From Petrotoga sp. UBA5851 (GTDB taxonomy: Bacteria; Thermotogota; Thermotogae; Petrotogales; Petrotogaceae), in contig DJGH01000072.1 of assembly GCA_002431635.1 (NCBI GenBank), positions 18,143-36,019 of the forward strand: a stretch of DNA of 17,877 nucleotides, given 5' to 3'. A program made the translations under genes and the position numbers. Below are positions 1-8,177 of this stretch, one piece after another. The stretch's first letter is position 1. Every line of letters begins with the position of its first letter. Below the pieces are notes generated by a model that saw only the letters and a list, made by a program, of their open reading frames with translations, was not told the origin of the DNA and searched no databases.

Positions 1-1180
1 CTACTGTGGATATTACTTTACCGTTTTCAATAAGGTAGAATAGATATTCATCCTCGCCTTCTTTTATAGAGTTTTTGTACTCCGATGTATATACTTTTAT
101 GTTGGCTTTCCAAAGGGAGTTTACACCCTTGACCAAAAGAGGTATATCATCAAGATATGCTGTATACTCAAGTTTTATATAATCCATGTTCGGATTACCG
201 TTTGTATCGATATAGAATGAAGGCCTCAGATGCGAATCTATATGAAGGACACGTCCGTTAAGTATTATCTTGCCTATCGGTTCAAGTGTCGAAACATCAA
301 AGTAAGACGCATTAACCGCTAGAATAGGTTTTTGTGCAGACAGAACATTTATAAATTTTGAAGAAATGCCAAGATTGTTTACTACTGGCTGGATTTTATA
401 CTTCTTAGGATCGTACTTTGCATAATAACATTTTACCTTCTGATCCCCTATAGTAACTATCTTTTGCTGATATCCCGAAAAAACAGTAGCTGGATCGGTC
501 TGCTTATCAGCAGGCTTATCACTACTGACAGATGAAACTGTTTCAATGATTATTTTTTTCCCTTGTATTACAGCCTTGTAGTTTAAGGCACTTTTGATTT
601 TTAAAGTTATCATACCGCCCGAACTGGTAAGATCTATCTCCTTGGGGACTATTCCTGAGTTCTGAAAAGGAATAAGCCTGATAATTTTCTGTTCACCTGA
701 TGAGGCAAAAGAAATACACTTTTCATCAGCTATTGAATCTGTTTCTATCGTCAATTTATTCAAAGAATAAGTCATATTCACTATCTTAGGTAGCTGGGAA
801 TAAAAAAACATGTTGCTGTCTGCACTTATATACGATCTTTTTAGGAATTTTGCCAGCAAATCTGCTTTAAGATATGTACTTCCGTTCTCCGTAACAATAG
901 AACTCTTATATTTGGTAAGGAAATTAAGCTTAGCGTATTGATCCTGCTTGTTTATTTCAAGAATATCTTTCTGAAAAACCATGAAAATAGCATTTTCCGT
1001 TTTATGTACTGTTAATCCTTCCAGAATAAGATTATCAACCTGAATAAAGAACTCTGATCCCAGAATCTTTAATGGAGCAGTTGATGGCTCTTTATCAGTA
1101 CTGATAAAAACGGCATCGCCTGAAAATGCCGTAATGGCGAAAACATATACAAGAACCAGAACAATCATTTTTTTATGCAT
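1..1180 (-). CDS. Secreted NAGPA-type phosphodiester glycosidase family protein (partial, C-terminus beyond left edge)
   Basis: The frame is open on the minus strand from an ATG at 1180 to the window edge, giving about 393 residues with the C-terminus missing. A basic start followed by a hydrophobic stretch (residues 5-20, MIVLVLVYVFAITAF) is a signal peptide, so the protein is exported. Residues about 35-130 resemble the stalk domain seen next to copper amine oxidase-like repeats, with a motif YLKADLLAKFL. Residues about 140-220 look like an AMIN-type beta domain. From about residue 245 the sequence fits the phosphodiester glycosidase (NAGPA, DUF2233-like) domain: LAVNASYFD, then PIGKIILNGRVL and RPSFYID. 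Family members act on phosphodiester-linked sugars or cell-wall polymers; the substrate here is unknown. The SD AGGTGAG lies just after the upstream pyrimidine phosphorylase stop, so the gene is the last visible member of that operon. Domain calls are by eye. Confidence 0.75.
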   Translation of the reverse strand, partial: MHKKMIVLVLVYVFAITAFSGDAVFISTDKEPSTAPLKILGSEFFIQVDNLILEGLTVHKTENAIFMVFQKDILEINKQDQYAKLNFLTKYKSSIVTENGSTYLKADLLAKFLKRSYISADSNMFFYSQLPKIVNMTYSLNKLTIETDSIADEKCISFASSGEQKIIRLIPFQNSGIVPKEIDLTSSGGMITLKIKSALNYKAVIQGKKIIIETVSSVSSDKPADKQTDPATVFSGYQQKIVTIGDQKVKCYYAKYDPKKYKIQPVVNNLGISSKFINVLSAQKPILAVNASYFDVSTLEPIGKIILNGRVLHIDSHLRPSFYIDTNGNPNMDYIKLEYTAYLDDIPLLVKGVNSLWKANIKVYTSEYKNSIKEGEDEYLFYLIENGKVISTV

Positions 1181-1194
1181 CAGTTCTCACCTAA

Positions 1195-2505
1195 TTACTC
1201 TATTACTTCATAAATGAGCTTATACTCATCTGAATCAGGTTTTTCTTTATTTATAGCATAGGCATTTTCAAGGAGATTCAGTGACTCTTCATAGTTACTT
1301 GCGGCACTCTTATATATATAAGCTATAACCTCACCTTTTTTTACATAATCCCCTAACTTTTTTACAACTTTTATTCCCACAGAAGGATCTATAACATCTT
1401 CTTTTTTTGCCCTGCCGGCTCCAAGAACCATCGATGCAACTCCTACCGCCTGGGTATCTATCTTGAAAATGTACCCATCTTTCTGGGCTCTAAACTCAAG
1501 TTTATCTGATGAAATGTTAAGATAGCTTTCCGGATCATCTATTACCTTTGGCTCACCTCCTTGAGCCTGTATCCATTTTTTCGCAATTTCCGCAACTTTT
1601 CCGGATCTTATATTTTTTTCCAATATAATTTTGGAATTCTGGTAAGTATCAATTCCTGATATCTGAATCATCCGGGCGGCAAGTTCAAAGCACAGCTCTG
1701 TAAGATCACTTGGTCCATCACCCTTCATCGTCTGTATAGCTTCAAGCACCTCTATCGAATTTCCGACTGTTTCTCCAAGTGGCTGATTCATGTTTGTAAC
1801 TATAGCAACAACTTTTTTTTGATTAAGCTTGGCAATATCAACCATAGCCCTTGCAAGTTCAGCTGATTCATGAACACTTTTCATAAAAGCTCCAGAACCG
1901 GTTTTTACATCCAGAACTATTCCATCGGACATAACAGCCAGTTTCTTGCTCATAATACTTGCAGATATAAGAGATACCTCATCGACAGTTGCTGTAATAT
2001 CTCTGAGCGCATATATTTTTTTATCTGCCGGCGCAATGTTTGCAGTTTGCCCTGCGACAACCACAGAGTACTTATTAGCAATATCTATGAACTCTTTTTC
2101 ACTCAGCGAACTTCTGAACCCTGGTATTGCCTCCAGCTTATCTACAGTACCGCCTGTATGACCCAGTCCCCTGCCAGAAAGCTTCGAAACCTTCAGACCC
2201 ATAGAAGCTACCATGGGAGCAAGGCAAATAGTTGTTTTATCCCCAACTCCGCCGGTGGAATGTTTATCAATTTTTATACCTTCTATTGCACTAAGATCTA
2301 TCTTATCACCCGAATTGAGCATGGCCATTGTCAGGTCATACCTTTCTCTAGCGGTCATATGGTTAAAGTATATTGACATAAGCCAGGCTGCCATCTGATA
2401 GTCAGGTACTGTTGATTTTACAAATCCTTCAATCATATAGTCAATTTCCTGGGTAGTATTCTCAAATCCGTCTCTCTTTTTCTGTATAACATCATAAGGT
2501 CTCAT
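1195..2505 (-). CDS. pdp: Pyrimidine-nucleoside (thymidine) phosphorylase
   Basis: This 436-residue protein splits uridine, thymidine or deoxyuridine with phosphate into the base and (deoxy)ribose-1-phosphate, a cytoplasmic salvage reaction. The family signature SGRGLGHTGGTVDKLE is intact at residues 110-125. KHSTGGVGD at 81-89 is the phosphate-binding loop. R168, S183 and K187 match the pyrimidine-binding Arg, Ser and Lys of the family. A C-terminal alpha/beta domain (about 340-436) is present, and the length is normal for bacterial PyNP. The ATG is preceded by a good SD (AGGGAGG, 2514-2520) located inside the end of the sensor kinase gene. The two genes overlap by 14 bases, so translation is probably coupled. 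Whether it prefers thymidine or is broad (PyNP) cannot be read safely from the sequence. Confidence 0.95.
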   Translation of the reverse strand: MRPYDVIQKKRDGFENTTQEIDYMIEGFVKSTVPDYQMAAWLMSIYFNHMTARERYDLTMAMLNSGDKIDLSAIEGIKIDKHSTGGVGDKTTICLAPMVASMGLKVSKLSGRGLGHTGGTVDKLEAIPGFRSSLSEKEFIDIANKYSVVVAGQTANIAPADKKIYALRDITATVDEVSLISASIMSKKLAVMSDGIVLDVKTGSGAFMKSVHESAELARAMVDIAKLNQKKVVAIVTNMNQPLGETVGNSIEVLEAIQTMKGDGPSDLTELCFELAARMIQISGIDTYQNSKIILEKNIRSGKVAEIAKKWIQAQGGEPKVIDDPESYLNISSDKLEFRAQKDGYIFKIDTQAVGVASMVLGAGRAKKEDVIDPSVGIKVVKKLGDYVKKGEVIAYIYKSAASNYEESLNLLENAYAINKEKPDSDEYKLIYEVIE

Positions 2506-3769
2506 CTTTCATACCTCCCTTGAAAGTAATCCGGAATAGCGTACCGTTATTTTCCTCACTTTCAAGATACACTCCGGCATTATGCTTGTCCAGTATCGAT
2601 TTAACTATATATAATCCCAATCCAAAACCGCTTACCTGCCTGGTTCTAGACTTATCAACACGATAGAACATATCGAATATTTTTTCAAGCTCCTTTGACG
2701 GTATTCCTATTCCTGTGTCTTCTATTTCAAGAACCACATTACTGCTTTCCTTATAAAGTCTCACATAAACATTTTTTTCTCCCTTTTCCTTCATAGAGGT
2801 GAACTTAAGGGCGTTGTCTACAATATTATAAACCGCCTGCATTATTCTTTCTTCATCACCTTTTATTTTAAGATTATTGGCTACTTCGGCGGTAAGATTT
2901 ACATCCAGTCCTTCAGAAAGAAGTTTAAAAAATTCAAAGACTTTCTTGGTGATATTGGAAATATTAATTTCTTTTATGTTAGTGTTATCAGTAAGGGATT
3001 TTTCAAGTCTTCCAAGATCAAGAAGATCATTCACCAGTCTGGTAAGCCTTGCAGTCTCATCCTCTATTATTTTTAACATCTTTTCCAACCCTTTGTCAAG
3101 CTGCTTATCCATAAGAATTGTTTCAAGATAACCATTCATAACCGAAAGAGGTGTCCTGAGCTCATGTGACATAGTAGTCAGAAATTCCTTTCTGAGGTTT
3201 TCAAGATTTTTCTCTTTGGTTATATCCGAGAGCAGTACTATGCGCCCGTTATCATCTATGCTCATCATTTTTACCTTACATTTATAAAATCTTTTTTCCG
3301 GCGAATAGAACAAAAGCTCCTCTTCCTCATCAGACTGAAGTTTATAGCTTTTGAGTATCAGGTCTATAAGACTGTGATTGTCTACTATTTCTACTATTGA
3401 TCTTCCGACATAATCATCTATTGTAAAGATTCTTTTTGAGAAATCATTTGCAAAGTCAACCTTTATTATGTCAGACTGGTATATTGAAACAACTATTACT
3501 CCCTCTTCAAGATTATTCATTATTGAATAAAGGTTCTTCCTTCTTACCCTTTCACTTTCATACCTTTCTACAAGACTTTTATACTTAAGATTGGTCTGAT
3601 GCAGGAGAAAGTCATCTGAAGGATTGTTTATATTAATATCAAGTATTCTGCAAAGTTCTTCTTTAAGTTTTTTGTAGGAATCAATAGCTTTCATCTGTCG
3701 GAAGTATACAATGGCCAGCATTATTCCCGCAAAAAAAGTTAATAATATTGCCAATGTCATATACAGCAT
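2492..3769 (-). CDS. PhoR/WalK-type sensor histidine kinase with one N-terminal membrane helix and a PAS domain
   Basis: This is a 425-residue membrane-bound sensor kinase. Residues 3-23 form one transmembrane helix and there is no extracytoplasmic loop. A coiled linker (about 28-80) leads to a PAS-like domain (about 80-185). The HisKA motif SHELRTP follows, with phospho-acceptor His202. The ATPase domain has the N-box (N315, N319), G1 DTGIGI at 351-356 and G2 GFGLGL at 381-386, so it should be active. With no periplasmic sensor, the signal is probably read in the membrane or cytoplasm, perhaps through the PAS domain. The partner is almost certainly the response regulator just upstream (3843-4571), although a strong terminator hairpin lies between them. 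The start is an ATG with the SD-like AAGGCAGG about 10 bases upstream. No pst or other target genes are near enough to name the signal. Confidence 0.93.
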   Translation of the reverse strand: MLYMTLAILLTFFAGIMLAIVYFRQMKAIDSYKKLKEELCRILDININNPSDDFLLHQTNLKYKSLVERYESERVRRKNLYSIMNNLEEGVIVVSIYQSDIIKVDFANDFSKRIFTIDDYVGRSIVEIVDNHSLIDLILKSYKLQSDEEEELLFYSPEKRFYKCKVKMMSIDDNGRIVLLSDITKEKNLENLRKEFLTTMSHELRTPLSVMNGYLETILMDKQLDKGLEKMLKIIEDETARLTRLVNDLLDLGRLEKSLTDNTNIKEINISNITKKVFEFFKLLSEGLDVNLTAEVANNLKIKGDEERIMQAVYNIVDNALKFTSMKEKGEKNVYVRLYKESSNVVLEIEDTGIGIPSKELEKIFDMFYRVDKSRTRQVSGFGLGLYIVKSILDKHNAGVYLESEENNGTLFRITFKGGMKDETL

Positions 3770-3795
3770 ATTATTACCTGCCTTTTTTTATATTC

Positions 3796-3824
3796 AAAAA
3801 ACGACAGAGGACACCCTCTGTCGT
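3796..3824 (-). terminator. Intrinsic terminator between response regulator and sensor kinase
   Basis: Read on the minus strand, a perfect 10-bp stem (ACGACAGAGG paired with CCTCTGTCGT) closes on a GTGT loop and is followed by TTTTT. It begins about 20 bases after the regulator stop and ends about 27 bases before the kinase ATG. I see no convincing promoter between hairpin and kinase, so it probably acts as a leaky attenuator that lowers kinase, pdp and glycosidase expression relative to the regulator. Confidence 0.85.
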
Positions 3825-3842
3825 CAATAACCAATAAGTTAA

Positions 3843-4571
3843 TCAGTCGTTCTTTTCTTTGCCGGGATCCCTGAACTTATATCCTTTTCCTCTTACGGTT
3901 ATTATGTACTTAGGATTGGAAGGATCTTCCTCAATTTTGGTTCTGAGTCTTCTTATATGTACATCAACCGTTCTTGTATCACCGTAATAATCGTATCCCC
4001 AAAGCTTATCCAATAGAACATCACGGTTGAAAACCTTTCCTTCATTCTTGGCCAGGAAGACCAAAAGATCAAATTCAAGAGGGGTCAATCCTACAAGCTC
4101 GCCTCTTACCCATACCTCAAGTCTTTCGGTATCTATTATAAGGTCTTTGGCTATTATCTTTTTCGGTCCTTCCTCTTTCATCTGCGAAGCCGATGTCTGT
4201 CTTCTGAAAATACTCTTTATTCTTGCAAGGAGCTCTCTCACATTAAATGGTTTGGTCACATAATCATCGCTTCCTAACTCAAGACCAGCAACTTTATCTG
4301 CCGAATCATCTTTTGCACTGAGAATAAGCATAGGAGTAAGCTTATGGGTTTCGCTGCTTTTAAGGATTCTTATAAGGTCAAACCCATCCATTGATCCGGG
4401 TAACATAATGTCAACTATAAAAAAGTCAACATCCTTCTCCTCAATTACTTTGAGCGCTTCGTCAGCACTTCCGGCTGTAAGAACATCGTATCCTTCTTTT
4501 GAAAGGTTAATCGATAACATTTCGGAAATTGCTGGATCATCTTCTACTATCATAATAGTCTTTTTTGCCAT
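3843..4571 (-). CDS. OmpR/PhoB-family response regulator
   Basis: This 242-residue two-component response regulator is a DNA-binding transcription factor. The receiver domain (1-120) has the acidic pair D11/D12, phospho-acceptor D54, S85 and K107 (TKPF), all in place. A linker of about 20 residues leads to an OmpR-type winged helix (about 140-237) with the typical LTPLEFDLL start, the RTVDVHIRRLR recognition helix and the VRGKGYKF wing. The loop after D54 reads LPGSMDG, one residue longer than the common LPGMDG form. The start is ATG with a strong SD (GGGAGG) 8 bases upstream. It lies 27 bases after the thioesterase gene in the tilS-ftsH string. The sensor kinase gene follows beyond a terminator. 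It resembles PhoP/WalR-type regulators, but the regulon cannot be inferred here. Confidence 0.95.
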   Translation of the reverse strand: MAKKTIMIVEDDPAISEMLSINLSKEGYDVLTAGSADEALKVIEEKDVDFFIVDIMLPGSMDGFDLIRILKSSETHKLTPMLILSAKDDSADKVAGLELGSDDYVTKPFNVRELLARIKSIFRRQTSASQMKEEGPKKIIAKDLIIDTERLEVWVRGELVGLTPLEFDLLVFLAKNEGKVFNRDVLLDKLWGYDYYGDTRTVDVHIRRLRTKIEEDPSNPKYIITVRGKGYKFRDPGKEKND

Positions 4572-4598
4572 CTGTAATTCCTCCCTTCAATTTTATTA

Positions 4599-5033
4599 CT
4601 AATTAATGCTTTTTATTTTATCTGATTTTTCCTTGATCTTACGACTTACCGAACCCAGAGAGACAACTACCCTTTCAAAACTGAAGGAAGCTACCTCTTC
4701 AAACTCATCAAATGCCTCTCCTTCAAAAGTCACCTTATTCTCGTTTACCGCTTTAACAAGTATCTTTATACTTACAATAGAATGAACCGGCGTTACCGAG
4801 AGATGCCTTATGGATGTAACCCCAACAACTGAAACGTAATTTGAAGGTATAACACTTTTTAAAATACTGTAGCCGCAACGGTGAACATTCTCAAGAAGTG
4901 CAGAGGTACTGAGCGTTCCCAGACTAAGAAGTTCCTCATCCTCTGACCACAAAAAAGTATCATCCAGTACCTTAAAACTAAAAACCTGTTCCTTTCCCTC
5001 CAGTTTTTTCAGTTCTTCAATTACTTCCCTCAC
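4599..5033 (-). CDS. Hotdog-fold thioesterase-like protein (FlK-like family)
   Basis: This 144-residue cytoplasmic protein fits the single-hotdog thioesterase group related to fluoroacetyl-CoA thioesterase FlK. The signs are STSALLENVH near residue 42, then a beta run with VGVTSIRHLSVTP (71-82), then VNENKVTFEGEAFDE (96-110), the usual order in the family. His77 sits where the family's catalytic His is expected. In an ungapped reading, T43 matches the FlK Thr, but the Glu eight residues later appears as His51, so catalysis may differ. The start is GTG with SD AGGTGG about 6 bases upstream, inside the end of ftsH. The two genes overlap by 17 bases. The protein is followed by the response regulator. 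The substrate is unknown; possibilities are an acyl-CoA or a small toxic acyl thioester, or only acyl-CoA binding. Confidence 0.72.
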   Translation of the reverse strand: MREVIEELKKLEGKEQVFSFKVLDDTFLWSEDEELLSLGTLSTSALLENVHRCGYSILKSVIPSNYVSVVGVTSIRHLSVTPVHSIVSIKILVKAVNENKVTFEGEAFDEFEEVASFSFERVVVSLGSVSRKIKEKSDKIKSIN

Positions 5034-6903
5034 TTTTTACCACCTTCTCTTTAAGCTCCATTGACCCTATATACTTTTCCAGCTCGCCTATATCAAACTC
5101 AAGCATTTTCTTCAACTCGTCGCCTAATATAGTTTCTTTTGAAAGCAGATACCGGGCTATGAAGTCAAACTTCTGAATATTCTGCCTTACAAGCTCTTTG
5201 GCCTTTTCATATCCGTCGGTGATTATTTTGTTCATTTCTGAATCAATAAGTGCGGCAGTTTCGTCTGAATAATTCTTCATCTTAGTTATCTCTCTGCCTA
5301 GGAAAACTTCTTCTTCTTCTTCCCCCCAGGCGATAGGACCTATTTTATCGCTCATACCAAGCTGGCATACCATAAGTCTTGCATACTCAGTAGCTTTCTT
5401 TAGGTCATTCCCAGCACCTGTCGTTACCTCGCCGAAAATAACCTCTTCAGCCGCCCTTCCGCCTAAAATGGCAACTATCCTGTCTAGCATTTCAGATCTG
5501 GATAAGAGGTACTTATCTTCAAGCGGGAGCTGCAAAGTATATCCTAATGCCTGATGACCTCTGGGTACAATCGTTACTTTGTGGACAGGGTCGGCATTCG
5601 GAAGCAAACTTCCTATTATAGCATGACCGAGCTCATGATAGGCTATTATTTTCTTTTCCTTTTCCGAAACAACCCTTGATTTTCTTGAAGGACCGGCTAT
5701 TACCCTGTCTATTGCTTCTTCAAACTCTTCCATGTTTATAACATTCTTTTTCTTTCTGGCTGAAAGCAACGCTGCTTCATTCACCAGATTTTCAAGATCC
5801 GCACCAACAAATCCGGGCGTTCTTCTAGCAAGGACATTTGGATCAACATCCTGAGCTATAGGTTTGCCTCTCATATGTATCTTTACTATAGCTTCTCTTC
5901 CGTTCAGATCGGGAGAGTCTATAACAACTTTTTTATCGAATCTTCCCGGTCGGAGAAGTGCCTTATCCAGGATATCAGGCCTATTTGTAGCTGCCATAAG
6001 TACTATCCCTGTTTTTGAATCAAAACCGTCCATCTCCACAAGCAATTGGTTAAGAGTCTGTTCTCTCTCGTCGTGACCTCCGCCTAGACCTGCACCTCTC
6101 TGACGGCCTACGGCATCAATTTCATCTATAAATATTATTGCCGGGGCACTTGCTTTAGCCTGCGTAAAAAGATCTCTTACCCTTGCAGCACCTACTCCTA
6201 CAAAAAGCTCAACAAAATCAGAACCGCTTATAAAGAAAAACGGAACCCCAGCTTCTCCTGCAACAGCTCTAGCCAAAAGAGTTTTTCCGGTTCCGGGATT
6301 TCCAACCAGAATTATGCCCTTAGGCATTCTTGCACCTATTTTTACAAAACTCTTGGGATCCTTAAGGAACTGAACCACATCACTCAACTCTTCTTTAGCC
6401 TCATCGACGCCCGCAACTTCGTTGAAAGTAATTTTATCCTTTTCGGGATCGTACTTACGCGCTGGACTCTTTGAAAAGTTCATTCCCTGAGGTCCTCTGC
6501 TCATAGGCCTGAACATGAGAAACCATATGAAAACAAGGAAAATTATGGGTATAAGATAAGTGATTATGTTTATCCACCAACTGGAAGATATTCCTTTGAC
6601 AAACCTGATCTTTATACCATCACGGGACAAAGCATAGATGAAATCCTGATCAATCATCATTCCAGGATTATAAACATTATACTTGGTACCGTCTATAAGC
6701 TTTAAGGACATCATACCGGTATCCTCGATATCAATATTCATTACTTGTTTGTTTTCAATGAACGATATCATCTCAGAGTAGCTTATATCTTTAACGCTCT
6801 GTGTGTTGGTCAATCCGCTAATGCCAAAATAAATTAATAGAGCTAAAACTATATACACAAAAAGCACACCTATAGTTTTTTGCGGTTTTCTGTTATCAGC
6901 CAA
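5017..6903 (-). CDS. ftsH: ATP-dependent zinc metalloprotease FtsH
   Basis: FtsH is a membrane-anchored hexameric AAA protease that extracts and degrades membrane and cytoplasmic proteins. Two transmembrane helices (about 11-30 and 109-131) flank a small periplasmic domain (31-108). The AAA module has Walker A GNPGTGKT (201-208), Walker B FIDEID (258-263) and the second region of homology with the arginine-finger motif RPGRFD (318-323). The pore motif VGVGAAR follows the FVELF segment. The zinc site H423-E-L-G-H427 has its third ligand D500 in AGNDLKKAT. At 628 residues it is full length. The start is TTG, preceded by a strong SD (GGGAGG, 8 bases); the nearby ATG in between is out of frame. 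tilS ends 3 bases upstream, a pairing common in many phyla. Confidence 0.98.
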   Translation of the reverse strand: MADNRKPQKTIGVLFVYIVLALLIYFGISGLTNTQSVKDISYSEMISFIENKQVMNIDIEDTGMMSLKLIDGTKYNVYNPGMMIDQDFIYALSRDGIKIRFVKGISSSWWINIITYLIPIIFLVFIWFLMFRPMSRGPQGMNFSKSPARKYDPEKDKITFNEVAGVDEAKEELSDVVQFLKDPKSFVKIGARMPKGIILVGNPGTGKTLLARAVAGEAGVPFFFISGSDFVELFVGVGAARVRDLFTQAKASAPAIIFIDEIDAVGRQRGAGLGGGHDEREQTLNQLLVEMDGFDSKTGIVLMAATNRPDILDKALLRPGRFDKKVVIDSPDLNGREAIVKIHMRGKPIAQDVDPNVLARRTPGFVGADLENLVNEAALLSARKKKNVINMEEFEEAIDRVIAGPSRKSRVVSEKEKKIIAYHELGHAIIGSLLPNADPVHKVTIVPRGHQALGYTLQLPLEDKYLLSRSEMLDRIVAILGGRAAEEVIFGEVTTGAGNDLKKATEYARLMVCQLGMSDKIGPIAWGEEEEEVFLGREITKMKNYSDETAALIDSEMNKIITDGYEKAKELVRQNIQKFDFIARYLLSKETILGDELKKMLEFDIGELEKYIGSMELKEKVVKSEGSN

Positions 6904-6906
6904 GAT

Positions 6907-7863
6907 TCATGCCTCCCTTTGCTTCATGACTTGTAGTGTTAGACTGTCTTTTTTTCTTTTTATAACAATATTACCAAATTTCCTTCTGCCACCGTTTTTC
7001 ATGCTTATTATCTTACAGCTTTCTTCGTAGTTGGGTGGATATTTTCCATTTTTAAGAAAAATCATCCGCAGTACTTCAGAATCAAAAAAATCAGACATGA
7101 GTTTGAATTCATAAACTTCATCTGTTTCAGAAACTCTTTCATCATAAATTTTTTCAATCTGCTCTTTATAAGACCATACAATCTGACAGAATCTTAAGAT
7201 ATTTTCATCATACTTGGAGTTTATATTTTCTAAAGCCGGCAATATATCAAGCCTTATAGCATTTCTTACATATTTTTTGTCCTCGTTTGAACTGTCATTA
7301 ACATGTTTAACATTATTAATTGTAACATAATCCATTATCTCTTTCAAAGTTACAGTTAACATAGGATGTGTAACTTTTCCGTTAACAGGACCCAATCCTC
7401 CCATTCCTATAATTCCTGTGCCTCTTGAAAGCCTGTAAATAACAGTTTCTGCAAGATCAGAGGCATGATGAGCAGTAGCTATTTTATTATAGCCATATTT
7501 TCTTAAAATTTCATATAAAAATTCATATCTCAACTCACGTGCCCCGGTTTCTATTGTTTTTTTATTTTCTGAACAATATCCAACCACATCACCCTCTGAT
7601 GCGAAAAACGGAACAGAAAGCCCTAGACAATAATCTCTGACGAACTTTTGTTCTTCATCAGACTCTTTTCTGAGCTTATGGTTAAAATGGGCAACCCCAA
7701 GTTGATATCCGGATAGCTTTGAAAGCTTGTACATAATAGTCAAAAGAGTCATGGAATCTTTGCCGCCGGATACACCTATTAATATTTTATCACATTTTTT
7801 AAATATTTCGTAATCTTTTATGAACTGAAATACCTTTCTCTCTGTTTCACTAAGTTTTATCAT
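6907..7863 (-). CDS. tilS: tRNA(Ile)-lysidine synthase TilS
   Basis: TilS attaches lysine to the wobble C of tRNA-Ile(CAU), so that it reads AUA, with ATP via an adenylated intermediate; this gene set uses many ATA codons. The PP-loop SGGKDS lies about 32 residues after the chosen start, followed by HFNHKLR and the ATAHHASDLAETVIYRL motif with RGTGIIGMGGL, all typical of TilS N-terminal domains. The C-terminal part is short and diverged, so it looks like the short form. The frame is open to an ATG at 7905, but that codon overlaps a TATAAT box (7897-7902), and transcription would begin near 7890. The ATG at 7863, or the GTG at 7866, is therefore preferred, though its SD is weak. The gene heads the ftsH operon. 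Confidence 0.93.
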   Translation of the reverse strand: MIKLSETERKVFQFIKDYEIFKKCDKILIGVSGGKDSMTLLTIMYKLSKLSGYQLGVAHFNHKLRKESDEEQKFVRDYCLGLSVPFFASEGDVVGYCSENKKTIETGARELRYEFLYEILRKYGYNKIATAHHASDLAETVIYRLSRGTGIIGMGGLGPVNGKVTHPMLTVTLKEIMDYVTINNVKHVNDSSNEDKKYVRNAIRLDILPALENINSKYDENILRFCQIVWSYKEQIEKIYDERVSETDEVYEFKLMSDFFDSEVLRMIFLKNGKYPPNYEESCKIISMKNGGRRKFGNIVIKRKKDSLTLQVMKQREA

Positions 7864-7896
7864 CACTTGCGCCGCCAGTAAATAAAAATCAATCAT

Positions 7897-7925
7897 ATTA
7901 TACATTACTTTATTATATAAAGCAA
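7897..7925 (-). promoter_or_regulatory. Probable promoter of the tilS-ftsH operon
   Basis: On the minus strand, a perfect -10 TATAAT (7897-7902) is 17 bases from a partial -35 TTGCTT (7920-7925). A start of transcription is expected near 7890, leaving a short leader before the tilS ATG at 7863. A second TATAAT-like box at 7912-7917 has no good -35. Confidence 0.6.
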
Positions 7926-8051
7926 AATTCTGTTTACCATTAGTATGGATAGATTATGGGCTTTTTAATGCAGCAGTATCTTAAAATTCTCTTGAAAATT
8001 TTAGTTTATGCTTATTATAATTTTTTAAAACCAACAGTATGTACGAATAAC
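7926..8051. other. Intergenic stretch between the tilS promoter and the tRNA-Thr terminator
   Basis: This is AT-rich sequence lying downstream of the tRNA unit and upstream of the tilS promoter. I see no gene, hairpin or repeat I would defend here. Confidence 0.5.
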
Positions 8052-8083
8052 AAAACGTCCCTGCGGTATATTACCGCAGGGAC
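8052..8083 (-). terminator. Intrinsic terminator of the tRNA-Thr unit
   Basis: A perfect 12-bp stem (GTCCCTGCGGTA with TACCGCAGGGAC; 8057-8068 and 8072-8083) has a 3-base loop. On the minus strand it is followed by G and TTTT. There is no T-run on the plus strand, so it works for the tRNA, whose 3' end is 9 bases upstream. Confidence 0.87.
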
Positions 8084-8091
8084 AAATGTGC

Positions 8092-8166
8092 TGGAGCCGA
8101 TGAAGGGATTTGAACCCCCAACCTACTCATTACGAATGAGTCGCTCTACCGTTGAGCTACACCGGC
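8092..8166 (-). tRNA. tRNA-Thr (anticodon CGT)
   Basis: The 75-base minus-strand cloverleaf has acceptor GCCGGTG paired with CATCGGC (one G-T pair) and D-arm GCTC AACGGTA GAGC. The anticodon stem is ACTCA/TGAGT with loop TTCGTAA, so the anticodon is CGT and it reads ACG (Thr). The T-arm is GGGGGTTCAAATCCC. The discriminator is T and the CCA end is encoded. It stands alone with its own promoter and terminator. ACG can also be read by other Thr tRNAs by wobble, so this is a supplementary isoacceptor. Confidence 0.96.
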
Positions 8167-8177
8167 TGACTAGAAAT

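Noticed and set aside
1870..2376. Plus-strand open frame of 168 codons inside pdp
   Set aside because: It lies opposite the conserved phosphorylase core, has an odd composition and no SD; I judge it a shadow frame.
3825..3830. TTGACG on the minus strand near the hairpin as a -35 box for the sensor kinase
   Set aside because: No -10 box lies at 16-18 bases. The TATAAA-like sequence is about 29 bases away, so it is not a usable promoter.
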